Source: Planctomycetia bacterium
Lineage (GTDB): Bacteria > Planctomycetota > Planctomycetia > Gemmatales > Gemmataceae
DNA length: 51,174 nt
Direction of reading: 5' to 3'
Assembly (NCBI GenBank): GCA_005772955.1
Contig: SXID01000240.1
Coordinates: forward strand, 1 to 51,174
The notes beneath the pieces were generated by a model. That model saw only the letters and a list, made by a program, of their open reading frames with translations. It searched no databases and was not told the DNA's origin. Shown here piece after piece: positions 42,937 through 50,300 of the stretch. How positions within the stretch are numbered: the stretch's first letter is position 1; each line of letters opens with the position of its first letter. Position numbers and translations under genes: made by a program.

Positions 42937-43611
42937 TCAACCCCATGCGGCGAGCAGTTCGCTGTGGTCGGAGAGGTTCGAGAAGATGAGGTCAGGGGCG
43001 CACCCCGCGAGTTCTTCGACCGAGTGCCAGCCGGTCGCGACGGCCACCGCGTTTGCACCGATCGCGCGCGCACAACTCACGTCTAAAGGCGTGTCGCCAA
43101 TCACCCACACGTCGGACGGGTCCACGTCGCGGCCGACATGTGCCCGCGCACCCGCGAGCGCGGAGCGTGCCACGTCGTCGCGGTCGTAGTGGTCGTCGCC
43201 GAAACCGCCACACCTAAAGAAGTCCCACAACTGGAAGTACCCGAGTTTGTGTTGCGCGCCGGCCCGCACGTTGCCCGTGAGCAGCCCCAGCACCACGCCC
43301 GACTTGCCCGCGAGGGACGCGAGCAACTCCGGCACGCCGGGGCACACCTCGCCGCCCTTCGACATCAGGCTACCCGGCAGATGCGAGAGGTATTCGTCTC
43401 GCAACTTCGTCTGGTTCTCCAGAGTGGGGTCAACACCATGCACGCGGAGCAAGTCGCGGCTGATGGCGACATCGGTGCGCCCGCTGTATTTCACCTCGTC
43501 GCGCAGTTCGGTCACGCCGAACGCGGTTGTGAGGGCGAGTTCCATCGCGAATTTCCCGGCCCCGCCCGTGCGCACGAGCGTCCCGTCGATGTCGAAGAGG
43601 ATGATTGGCAT
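42937..43611 (-). CDS. HAD-superfamily phosphatase
   Basis: The 224-residue protein has the HAD motifs: LFDIDGTLV at residues 5-13 with the nucleophile Asp, LLTGNVR (motif II), and VIGDTPLDVSCARAIGANAV (motif IV). The cap domain lies between residues 15 and 85. Phosphoglycolate-phosphatase-like members have this layout, but the substrate cannot be told. It lies 22 bp upstream of the FAD oxidoreductase gene on the same strand and is divergent from the PPP phosphatase gene with 38 bp between start codons. Confidence 0.88.
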   Translation of the reverse strand: MPIILFDIDGTLVRTGGAGKFAMELALTTAFGVTELRDEVKYSGRTDVAISRDLLRVHGVDPTLENQTKLRDEYLSHLPGSLMSKGGEVCPGVPELLASLAGKSGVVLGLLTGNVRAGAQHKLGYFQLWDFFRCGGFGDDHYDRDDVARSALAGARAHVGRDVDPSDVWVIGDTPLDVSCARAIGANAVAVATGWHSVEELAGCAPDLIFSNLSDHSELLAAWG

Positions 43612-43619
43612 GAGGACGT

Positions 43620-43625
43620 TATACT
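43620..43625 (+). promoter_or_regulatory. Possible -10 element in the divergent gap
   Basis: TATACT lies 25 bp before the PPP phosphatase start. No good -35 is spaced correctly, so this is weak. Confidence 0.25.
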
Positions 43626-43649
43626 AAGGATTCCAGGTGGAGACTTCTC

Positions 43650-44354
43650 ATGCGCGTACTCGCCATCGGTGACATTCACGGCTGTCTCGGTATCCTCGAC
43701 GACCTCCTCGCGTGGGTGAACCCGACCCGCGCCGACGATCTCATCCTCCTCGGCGATTACGTCGATCGTGGCCCGGACTCGCGCGGCGTCATTAACCGGC
43801 TCATCGAACTGAAACAGAAACGACCGGTAGTGTGCCTTCGTGGGAACCACGAGATAATGATGCTCGCGGCCCGCTTCGGCGACCGCTCCGACCGGAAACA
43901 GTGGCTGGGCGTCGGTGGCGTGCAGGCGCTCGGTTCCTACGGCCCCGCGATGGGCGTAAGCGGCACGCTCGACGACATCCCCGACGGGCACTGGGATTTC
44001 CTCAACGACGAACTCGTGCCGTATCACGAAACGGACCGGTTCATCTTCGTTCACGCCGGGGTGTACGCCGACACGCCGATGGACGAGCAACCGGACAACA
44101 TGCTGTACTGGGAGTTCTTTCCGGAGGCGATGCGCCACGAGTCCGGGAAGACGGTGATTTGCGGGCACTCGTCACAGCGGTCCGGCGTGCCGGAGGTGAT
44201 TCCCGGCGCGGTGTGCATTGACACCTGCGCCTTCAGCGGTGGCTGGCTCACATGCCTCGACGCGATCTCCGGCCGCTACTGGCAGGTAGACGTACTCGGT
44301 CGCAAGCGCGAAGGCAGAGTGGATTACGAAGAGGGAGAACAGGAAGAGGTTTAA
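43650..44354 (+). CDS. PPP-family serine/threonine phosphatase
   Basis: The 234-residue metallophosphoesterase has the three PPP signatures: GDIHGCLGILDDL, GDYVDRGPDSRGVI and LRGNHEIM, and the later metal ligands in IFVHAGVYAD and ICGHSSQ. It would dephosphorylate phosphoproteins or small molecules in the cytoplasm using two metal ions. The ATG at 43650 starts the conserved N-terminus, with GGAG about 8 nt upstream. The TAA stop lies in the left arm of the following inverted repeat. Bis(5'-nucleosyl)-tetraphosphatase is an alternative substrate class. Confidence 0.9.
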   Translation: MRVLAIGDIHGCLGILDDLLAWVNPTRADDLILLGDYVDRGPDSRGVINRLIELKQKRPVVCLRGNHEIMMLAARFGDRSDRKQWLGVGGVQALGSYGPAMGVSGTLDDIPDGHWDFLNDELVPYHETDRFIFVHAGVYADTPMDEQPDNMLYWEFFPEAMRHESGKTVICGHSSQRSGVPEVIPGAVCIDTCAFSGGWLTCLDAISGRYWQVDVLGRKREGRVDYEEGEQEEV

Positions 44355-44456
44355 CCACCAAGGCACGAAGGACACAAAGAAGAGGAAAACCAGAGAGATC
44401 AGTTCACAAGAGCGATTCTCCTCTCTGCTGTCTTCGTTGTGTCCTTTGTGGTTAAT
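44350..44456. repeat. Inverted repeat after the phosphatase gene
   Basis: TTAACCACCAAGGCACGAAG (44351-44370 and on to ~44395) pairs imperfectly with 44421-44456, which ends GTCCTTTGTGGTTAA. It sits between convergent genes and probably terminates both. Confidence 0.8.
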
Positions 44457-44467
44457 CCTCTTCTTCC

Positions 44468-44838
44468 CTACGTTACGGCGTTAACGTCGAAGTGCGGGTT
44501 CTGGATCAGCCCGATGGAGTTGCCGAACGGGTCCGCGATCGTCGCGACCATGATGCCGTCACCCACGTCATTCACCGATTCGATACATGCTGCGCCGATC
44601 GCGATGCACTGGGCGACTTCGGACGCAATGTCGTTCGTGCCCCAGTAGGCGCTGACACCGCCCGGCCCCGGTTCACCTTCGGGGTGCAGACCCAGATCGA
44701 ACCCGCCGACGCTGAACCCAACGCAGAACGTCTGGTCGAAGTACGGTTCCACGCTCGCGAACTGCGTGTACCACGCTTTCGCCGCATCGAGTTGCTCTGG
44801 CGAACGTGGGCAATGAACGTGCGAAGACCGAGGATCAT
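44468..44838 (-). CDS. VOC (glyoxalase-like) protein with an apparent N-terminal frameshift
   Basis: The main frame reads EQLDAAKAWYTQFASVEPYF, then FCVGFSVGGFDLGLHPEGEP and DPFGNSIGLIQNPHF, a typical VOC-fold metalloprotein subunit of ~125 residues. The expected first strand, MILGLRTFIAHV, is encoded from the ATG at 44838 but in a different frame. The two join if one base is added near 44802-44806. The continuous frame instead starts at a TTG (44875) and gives an N-terminus unlike the family. Either the gene is broken or there is a sequence error. Without the frameshift it would be an ordinary cytoplasmic VOC protein of unknown substrate. Confidence 0.7.
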
Positions 44839-45029
44839 GGAGTACGCCGAGTGAGGACTGGACAAGCTTCAACAACTTTCGGATATCGGCGGTGGCTGTC
44901 GCGGGTTAGAATTTTCCTGACCTCTCTCCCGTGGATTCTGCCGCCCGAATCCGTGCTACTCGTTGAGTACCAACAACGCGAACGTCCTCAACCCACTCGC
45001 ACTGGGTTGCGGATCGGGGAAATTCGCTC

Positions 45030-45278
45030 ATGGTCATGCGGAACGGGAACGACGACCGCAGCGCGCGCGGCTGGTGGGATGACCTGCCTCCCCGAATCCG
45101 TACACGCGTTGCGTGCCCGCCGGCGCCCGAGGCCGAAGGCGAGACGCCTGAACCGGGTCCGCTCGTCACCACCCGCGAGTTGGCACGCGACCTGTCTCGG
45201 CTCGCGCTCCTGTTCTTCGCCATCGCCGTTGCCAACATGCTCTTCCTGCTCGTCGCGCTCGCGTTCATCGGCACCTGA
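45030..45278 (+). CDS. Small single-pass membrane protein
   Basis: The 82-residue product has a polar, Pro-rich first half and one membrane segment at the C-terminus (LALLFFAIAVANMLFLLVAL). No family is recognised. Two ATGs are close together (45030, 45036); the first was taken. A GGGGA stretch lies about 12 nt upstream. The gap before it (44876-45029) contains TAGAAT at 44907-44912, a possible -10. Confidence 0.5.
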   Translation: MVMRNGNDDRSARGWWDDLPPRIRTRVACPPAPEAEGETPEPGPLVTTRELARDLSRLALLFFAIAVANMLFLLVALAFIGT

Positions 45279-45283
45279 GCGTG

Positions 45284-45313
45284 TTGCCGCGCCCATACCG
45301 TTCGCGGTATGAT
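45284..45313 (+). promoter_or_regulatory. Sigma-70-like promoter of the YHS-like gene
   Basis: TTGCCG (45284-45289) and TATGAT (45308-45313) are spaced by 18 bp, about 38 bp before the start codon. Confidence 0.45.
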
Positions 45314-45350
45314 GCCCTCCTCCACATTCCGCCACACCGGAGTCACTTCG

Positions 45351-45812
45351 ATGCCCCGCACCTACGTCGCGGCGATTGTTCTACTCGCCGCGTCCGCCGT
45401 TCACGCGGATCCGCCGAAACCCGCCGCGCCGCCGGCCGCACAGAAGCTCTGCCCGGTGATGACCAAGGACGAGATCGACCCGAATTACTCCAAGTTCGAG
45501 ACGTATAAGGGCGTGAAGATCTACCTGTGTTGCGACACCTGCGTGGCGAAGTACCGACGCGACCCGGCCGCGTACCTCGACCCGAAGTTCCTTCCGGCGC
45601 TCGCGGGCGTTGAGCTGCCGAAACGCGGCATCGCACAACAGTATTGCCCGGTGTTCCGCGACAAGAAGATTTCCGAGAAGGATCCCACCACGACCTACAA
45701 GGGCGTGACGGTGTACTTCTACAACGCGACCGCGAAGGAGCGGTTCGAGAAAGACCCGGAGCGCTACGCGGATGCCGCGTTCCTGCCGCAGTTGCCTCAG
45801 CCAAAGAAGTAA
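45351..45812 (+). CDS. Exported protein with two YHS-like domains
   Basis: The 153-residue product has a signal peptide (MPRTYVAAIVLLAASAVHA) and two repeats of a YHS-like domain. The first, KLCPVMTKDEI...YKGVKIYLCCDTCVAKYRRD, keeps four Cys residues that could bind a metal. The second, QYCPVFRDKKI...YKGVTVYFYNATAKERFEKD, keeps only the first Cys. It probably acts in the periplasm in metal handling. GGAG lies 8 nt before the ATG, and a promoter-like pair lies at 45284-45313. Confidence 0.75.
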   Translation: MPRTYVAAIVLLAASAVHADPPKPAAPPAAQKLCPVMTKDEIDPNYSKFETYKGVKIYLCCDTCVAKYRRDPAAYLDPKFLPALAGVELPKRGIAQQYCPVFRDKKISEKDPTTTYKGVTVYFYNATAKERFEKDPERYADAAFLPQLPQPKK

Positions 45813-45901
45813 GAGAAGGGGAGAAGGGAGAAGGGAGACAAGACCACATCGCCTGTGTCTTCTCTCCCTTCTCGCCTTCTCGCCTTCTCCCCTTCTCCCC
45901 T
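45813..45901. repeat. Purine/pyrimidine inverted repeat
   Basis: GAGAAGGG units (45813-45841) face complementary CCCTTCTC-type units (45859-45901). Probably a terminator of the upstream gene. Confidence 0.75.
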
Positions 45902-45958
45902 TCCGCGGTTCAAATAGGCTCACCCTGTCGCCTTCCACCCCACGACAGGAGAATCACA

Positions 45959-46732
45959 ATGCGCCGCCTGCTGCCACTGTTCACTCTCGTTCCACTCGTC
46001 GCGTTGTCGGCCGACACGCCCGCCGCCGAGAAGGAATCCCGCGTCTACGAGATGCGGACCTACTACGCCACACCGGGCAAACTCGACGCCCTCAACGCCC
46101 GGTTCAAGAACCACACCGTCAAGTTGTTCGAGAAGCATGGGCTGACCAACGTCGGGTACTTCGTTCCGCTCGATAACAAGGACAACAAACTCGTTTACTT
46201 CATCTCGGCCCCGAGCAAGGACGCCCGTGACAAGTCGTTCAAGGCGTTCGGCGCCGACCCGGACTGGAAGAAGGCCGCCGCCGACAGCGAGAAGGACGGC
46301 AAGTTGATCACCAAGATCGAATCGCGGTTCCTGACGGAAACCGATTACTCGCCGCTGCTCAAGATCGAAAAGAGCAAGGACGACCGCGTGTTTGAGTTGC
46401 GCACTTACATCGCGACGAAGAACAACCTGGGCAACCTCAACGACCGGTTCAAGAACCACACGCTCAAGCTGTTCGAGAAGTACGGCATGACGAACGTGGT
46501 GTACTGGAACGTCCTGAAGGACCAGAAGGACGCGGACAACCTGCTCGTGTATCTACTCGCGCACAAGAGCAAGGACGCGGGGCTGAAGTCGTTCGACGAG
46601 TTCCGCAAAGACGCGGCCTGGCTCGCGGCACGCAAGGCGAGCGAGGAAAAGGGCGGTGGCAGCCTGACCGAAGCGAAGGGCGGTGTGGTGTCAGAGTACC
46701 TCAAGCCAACCGACTACTCGCCGCTGAAGTAA
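45959..46732 (+). CDS. Secreted protein with two NIPSNAP domains
   Basis: The 257-residue product has a signal peptide (MRRLLPLFTLVPLVALSA) followed by two similar NIPSNAP (ferredoxin-like, dimeric alpha-beta barrel) domains. The first starts VYEMRTYYATPGKLDALNAR and the second VFELRTYIATKNNLGNLNDR, and both contain FKNHTxKLFEK. The two domains likely arose by duplication and form a pseudo-dimer. Function of such exported planctomycete proteins is unknown. AGGAG lies about 8 nt before the ATG at 45959, which comes after the inverted repeat. Confidence 0.85.
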   Translation: MRRLLPLFTLVPLVALSADTPAAEKESRVYEMRTYYATPGKLDALNARFKNHTVKLFEKHGLTNVGYFVPLDNKDNKLVYFISAPSKDARDKSFKAFGADPDWKKAAADSEKDGKLITKIESRFLTETDYSPLLKIEKSKDDRVFELRTYIATKNNLGNLNDRFKNHTLKLFEKYGMTNVVYWNVLKDQKDADNLLVYLLAHKSKDAGLKSFDEFRKDAAWLAARKASEEKGGGSLTEAKGGVVSEYLKPTDYSPLK

Positions 46733-46752
46733 CGCGTGTTGCCACTCGGCGG

Positions 46753-46835
46753 GTCAGTTGTTCCGATCAGGGTGGTTCCAATAGAGAATACCCCAGGAAA
46801 ACAGGTCTGTGACCAGCCTGATCGGAACAACTGAC
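46753..46835. terminator. Inverted repeat between convergent genes, 19-bp perfect arms
   Basis: GTCAGTTGTTCCGATCAGG (46753-46771) is exactly complementary to 46817-46835. It lies between the NIPSNAP gene and the CPBP gene, which face each other. Confidence 0.85.
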
Positions 46836-46836
46836 T

Positions 46837-47679
46837 CTACAGCAATCCGCGGCGCGCCAGGCACGCGCAGTCCATGCCCCACGCGACGCCGATGTGTAGC
46901 GCTGCGCCGAGCCACACTGAGCGCGTCGCGAGGCTCATGAAGCCCAGCACGACGCCCGCGATGATCGATGCGACCGCTTCTGGCATCGGCTTGCCGAAGT
47001 GGATCTGGACGTAGGGCACCATCGAGACGAACACCGCGTACACGCCGAACCGGTGTTTGGTACCGTGAACGATGAACCCGCGGAAGAAGAACTCCAGCCC
47101 CACGAACTGCGCCGCGTAGGCGAGTTCCCATTTCCAGAGCTGCGCGCGGACCTCTTCAGGCGAACCGAATCGCATGAACGGGTACGTCTGTTGGAACCGC
47201 TCTTCGGCCGAACAGACCCACACGATCGGCACCATGACCACGACGAACAGGACGTACAGCGGCCACGCGTTGAAGACGCCGCGCACCTTCAGCCCGTAGT
47301 CGCTGATCCTGGCGCGGAACCCGAACTTTAGAATGAGCAGCGGGATGACGGCGTAGGTGAACACCGAGACGCCCGCCCACCACACGCGACTCGCGAGCTG
47401 GTCGTTGCCCCACCTGCGGAGGGTCGCTTCCACTTCGTTTGCCGCCGTTGGTCCACCGAACGTGTTCGCTACGAACCGGGCCGTGGAGATGAGTTGGCCG
47501 GTGTTCGCGGTGTACTGTTGCAGCGTGAGACAGGCCGCGGCGGTGAGCAGCACGATGGGCGTTTTCCAGTCGATGCGCCGGCCGTCGTCGGAAAGCCGGT
47601 ACGCGAGCGAATCCGCTTCGATCTTGCGAAACGGTTCGCCGAGCCACGTTTCCCAGAGGCGCAAGAGGAAGGCGCGCAT
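46837..47679 (-). CDS. CPBP-family intramembrane protease-like protein
   Basis: The 280-residue membrane protein has about seven hydrophobic segments. Near the C-terminus it carries the CPBP signature: GLEFFFRGFIVHG (a variant EExxxR motif with Leu for the first Glu), VQIHFGKPMPE and ALHIGVAWGMD. Members are intramembrane metalloproteases related to Rce1, or bacteriocin-immunity proteins. With the first Glu replaced, activity is uncertain. The ATG at 47679 starts a short cytoplasmic stretch. It converges with the NIPSNAP gene. Confidence 0.8.
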   Translation of the reverse strand: MRAFLLRLWETWLGEPFRKIEADSLAYRLSDDGRRIDWKTPIVLLTAAACLTLQQYTANTGQLISTARFVANTFGGPTAANEVEATLRRWGNDQLASRVWWAGVSVFTYAVIPLLILKFGFRARISDYGLKVRGVFNAWPLYVLFVVVMVPIVWVCSAEERFQQTYPFMRFGSPEEVRAQLWKWELAYAAQFVGLEFFFRGFIVHGTKHRFGVYAVFVSMVPYVQIHFGKPMPEAVASIIAGVVLGFMSLATRSVWLGAALHIGVAWGMDCACLARRGLL

Positions 47680-47793
47680 CGGCTGACATTACCGTGAGGT
47701 GGGGCGCGGGCGAACGATCCGCGAAAGTGTATTGCGCGGCCGCGGCGCAGGAAGGGAGAGCTTACGACTTACCGAACTGCCCAGAAACGCAAA

Positions 47794-47820
47794 CAGGGAG
47801 GCTGACGCCTCCCCGTTCGC
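47794..47820. repeat. Small hairpin related to the in-frame element of the ATPase gene
   Basis: GGGAGGCTGACGCCTCCC (47796-47813) is a compact hairpin. Together with the flanking CGTTCGCC it closely matches the right arm at 1978-2004. It lies downstream of the DUF1501 gene and may be a terminator. Confidence 0.65.
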
Positions 47821-47847
47821 CCAACACGCGACGCCGCAAGCGGCGGA

Positions 47848-49206
47848 TCACACCAGTTCCGGAAGCACCTTGCCGTCGGTGAGGTGCTGCGGGCGCCCGG
47901 TCGGGTCGTTGATCGTCGTTGTTTCCGGGTTCAGCCCGAGGTTGTGGTACAGCGTCGCGAACATGTCGTTGAAGCCCACCGGTCGGTCCTTCGCGTTGCC
48001 GCCGTTCTTGTCCGTGGTGCCGACCGCGACGCCGGTCTTCATCCCGCCGCCCGCGAGGATCGCGCAACTCACCTGTGGCCAGTGGTCGCGACCGGCGCCC
48101 TTGTTGATCTGCGGCGTGCGCCCGAACTCGCCCCACGCGATCACCGTCGTGTCGTCCAGCATTCCGCGAACTTCCAGGTCTTCCACCAGCGCTGTGAGAC
48201 ACTGGTCGAGTTTCGCACCGTGGTCGCGAACGAGGTCGAAGTTCTTGCCGTGGCTGTCCCACCGGCCGTAGCTCAGCGAGACGACCCGTGCACCGGCTTC
48301 GACCAACCGGCGCGCGACGAGCAGGTGTTCGTTCACCGTCGGGGCGCCGTCGTACTGGAACTGGTACGGCTTGCCGTCGCCGTAGCGGTCGCGTGTCTTC
48401 TGGCTTTCCTTCGAGATGTCGAGTGCTTCCACCAATTTGCTCGACGTGAGGACGTCGAAGGCGCGTTCGGTAGCGGCGTCGGCCCCGCGCAGCGAACCGG
48501 CGTGATCGGCGGTGCGTTTCATGTCGTCGAAGCCCGCGAGGAGCTTCTTGCGGTCCGGCATGTGGTCCTTGTTGGCGACATTGAGGACCATGTTCGCCAT
48601 GTCAGGGCCGGTTGGCTTGAACGGCTCGAACGCGCTGCCGAGGAACCCGGTTTGCCCGGCGTCGCCCCACGGCGCGTGTTGTGTCTTCTCCGCAAGGCCG
48701 ACAAACGGCGGCACGCTCGGATCGACGCTGCCCTGAACCTTCGCGACCGCGCTACCGACGCTCGGCCGACCGCCTAGCGCCGCGAGCGACGACTTGACGA
48801 ACCCGGTGTTGCACTGAATCGCGTCGTGTCCGCCGCCGGCCCCGATGATGGACCGCACGAACGCGAACTTGTCCGCCGTCTTCGCGATGCGTGTGAACGT
48901 CTCCCCGATCTGGATGCCGTTCACCTTGGTCGCGATCGGCTTGAACTCGCCGCGAATCTCTACGGGCGCTTCGGTCTTGATGTCCCACATATCCTGGTGC
49001 GGTGGTCCGCCGCCGAGGAAGATGTTGATGACCGCCTTGTGCCGGGTGCGTGCGAACGGGTCTTGCTTCTTCGCGGCGGCCTCGGCGCGAAGCACGTCCG
49101 CGAGCGTGAGGTTGAGCGCCCCGAAGGACAGCGCGCCGACCTTGAGGAAGTTACGGCGTGAGATGCCGTCACACATCCGCGTGTGCCCGAAAGGAATCGA
49201 GAGCAT
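47848..49206 (-). CDS. DUF1501 protein, Tat-exported
   Basis: A 452-residue DUF1501 protein with a twin-arginine signal (GISRRNFLKVGALSFGALNL). Characteristic segments include INIFLGGGPPHQDMWDIKTE, FVRSIIGAGGGHDAIQCNTG, RVVSLSYGRWDSHGKNFDLV and AWGEFGRTPQINKGAGRDHW. The metal-ligand-like His and Asp residues in these segments suggest a sulfatase-like fold. Unlike the copy at 32265 it has no DUF1549/1553 neighbour here. The ATG at 49206 gives the proper Tat signal; the frame continues to 49494 only by chance. It is divergent from the RraA-like gene. Confidence 0.92.
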   Translation of the reverse strand: MLSIPFGHTRMCDGISRRNFLKVGALSFGALNLTLADVLRAEAAAKKQDPFARTRHKAVINIFLGGGPPHQDMWDIKTEAPVEIRGEFKPIATKVNGIQIGETFTRIAKTADKFAFVRSIIGAGGGHDAIQCNTGFVKSSLAALGGRPSVGSAVAKVQGSVDPSVPPFVGLAEKTQHAPWGDAGQTGFLGSAFEPFKPTGPDMANMVLNVANKDHMPDRKKLLAGFDDMKRTADHAGSLRGADAATERAFDVLTSSKLVEALDISKESQKTRDRYGDGKPYQFQYDGAPTVNEHLLVARRLVEAGARVVSLSYGRWDSHGKNFDLVRDHGAKLDQCLTALVEDLEVRGMLDDTTVIAWGEFGRTPQINKGAGRDHWPQVSCAILAGGGMKTGVAVGTTDKNGGNAKDRPVGFNDMFATLYHNLGLNPETTTINDPTGRPQHLTDGKVLPELV

Positions 49207-49373
49207 TGGCTGCGTGCCCCGGTGGTTGGGGTAATGGGGTGGGATGCCGGCAGGGCGAAAGTGGTTGCGCACTCCCGCCATTTCGTGAAGGATACTTCGG
49301 AATGTCCGGTGCCGCAATATAAAAGCCCAGGTTCCGACACGCACACAACACAGACTCCTTGAGGAGCCTCGAA

Positions 49374-50117
49374 ATGCCCGCCGAAATCCCCGCTTCCGTT
49401 CTCGATGCGCTTCGCAAGTACGACACGCCGACCGTGTGCAATGTGTTGGAGTTGTTTGAGTGTCGTTCGCGCATCGTGGGTTACACCGACGCACGCATCC
49501 AGGCGTGCTACCCGGCGCTGCCGCCGATGGTCGGCTTCGCGACCACCGCGACGTTTCGCGCCGGCGCTCCTCCGCGCGGTGGCGATACCTACATGGGCCT
49601 CGGCGCGCAGGTGGAACGCATCGCGTCTCTGAGCGGGCCGAAAGTTGTCGTGTTTCAGGATCTCGACGACCCGGCGGTCGCGGCGACGTTTGGCGAGATT
49701 ATGTGTACCACGTACAAGGCGTTCGGGTGCGTCGGCCTCGTCACGAGCGGAGCCGGGCGCGACCTCGATCAGGTCGAACCGCTGAAGTTCCCGTGCTTCA
49801 CCGGCGGGACGATGCCGTCGCACGGGTACACGCAGATTGTGGAGTTGGAAGTGCCCGTTCGCGTCGGCGGCGTGTGGATTTCTCCCGGCGACCTGCTGCA
49901 CGGCGACCGCAACGGCATCACGACGATCCCGCTCGAACTCGCGGCGCTCACCGCGGAAGGTTGTGCCGGGTTCGTGGACGCGGAGTCGGTGGTGTTGAAT
50001 TACCTGCGCTCCGGCCCCGCGACCGCGTCTGGTTTCATCGTCGCGCGTGACGAGTGCAAGCGGAGGATGAACGAGTTGGGGAAGAGTCTCAAGTCGCGTG
50101 CCGCCGCGGCCCGATGA
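49374..50117 (+). CDS. RraA-family protein (aldolase-like)
   Basis: The 247-residue protein resembles RraA / HMG-aldolase proteins: LRKYDTPTVCNVLELFECRS at the N-terminus, VVVFQDLDDPAVAATFGEIM with CTTYKAFGCVGLVTSGAGRD, and the substrate-site segment WISPGDLLHGDRNGITTIP with its GD and R residues. Such proteins are metal-dependent aldolases or decarboxylases of 2-oxo acids; only some bind RNase E. GAGGAG at 49361-49366 lies 7 nt before the ATG. It stands alone, followed by tRNA-Cys. Confidence 0.88.
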   Translation: MPAEIPASVLDALRKYDTPTVCNVLELFECRSRIVGYTDARIQACYPALPPMVGFATTATFRAGAPPRGGDTYMGLGAQVERIASLSGPKVVVFQDLDDPAVAATFGEIMCTTYKAFGCVGLVTSGAGRDLDQVEPLKFPCFTGGTMPSHGYTQIVELEVPVRVGGVWISPGDLLHGDRNGITTIPLELAALTAEGCAGFVDAESVVLNYLRSGPATASGFIVARDECKRRMNELGKSLKSRAAAAR

Positions 50118-50169
50118 ACAGTCGCGGAATTGACATCGGCGCTCGCGGCCGATAGCATTCCGGTGGTTC

Positions 50170-50240
50170 GGCCTCGTCGCCAAGTGGTAAGGCAACGGTT
50201 TGCAAAACCGTCATCCCCGGTTCAAATCCGGGCGAGGCCT
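50170..50240 (+). tRNA. tRNA-Cys (anticodon GCA)
   Basis: A full cloverleaf can be drawn: acceptor stem GGCCTCG (50170-50176) / CGAGGCC (50233-50239), D stem GCC/GGC, anticodon stem ACGGT/ACCGT with loop TTGCAAA holding GCA at 50202-50204, and T stem CCCGG/CCGGG. The discriminator base is T (50240), the known identity base for cysteine tRNA. CCA is not encoded. Confidence 0.97.
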
Positions 50241-50248
50241 CTTCAATC

Positions 50249-50295
50249 GCAACCCCTGAAAATCCCAGCAAACCGCTGGAGTTTTCAGGGGTTGC
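50249..50295. terminator. Inverted repeat after tRNA-Cys
   Basis: GCAACCCCTGAAAA (50249-50262) is exactly complementary to TTTTCAGGGGTTGC (50282-50295). It lies between tRNA-Cys and the convergent methyltransferase gene and probably terminates both. Confidence 0.85.
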
Positions 50296-50300
50296 TTCGT

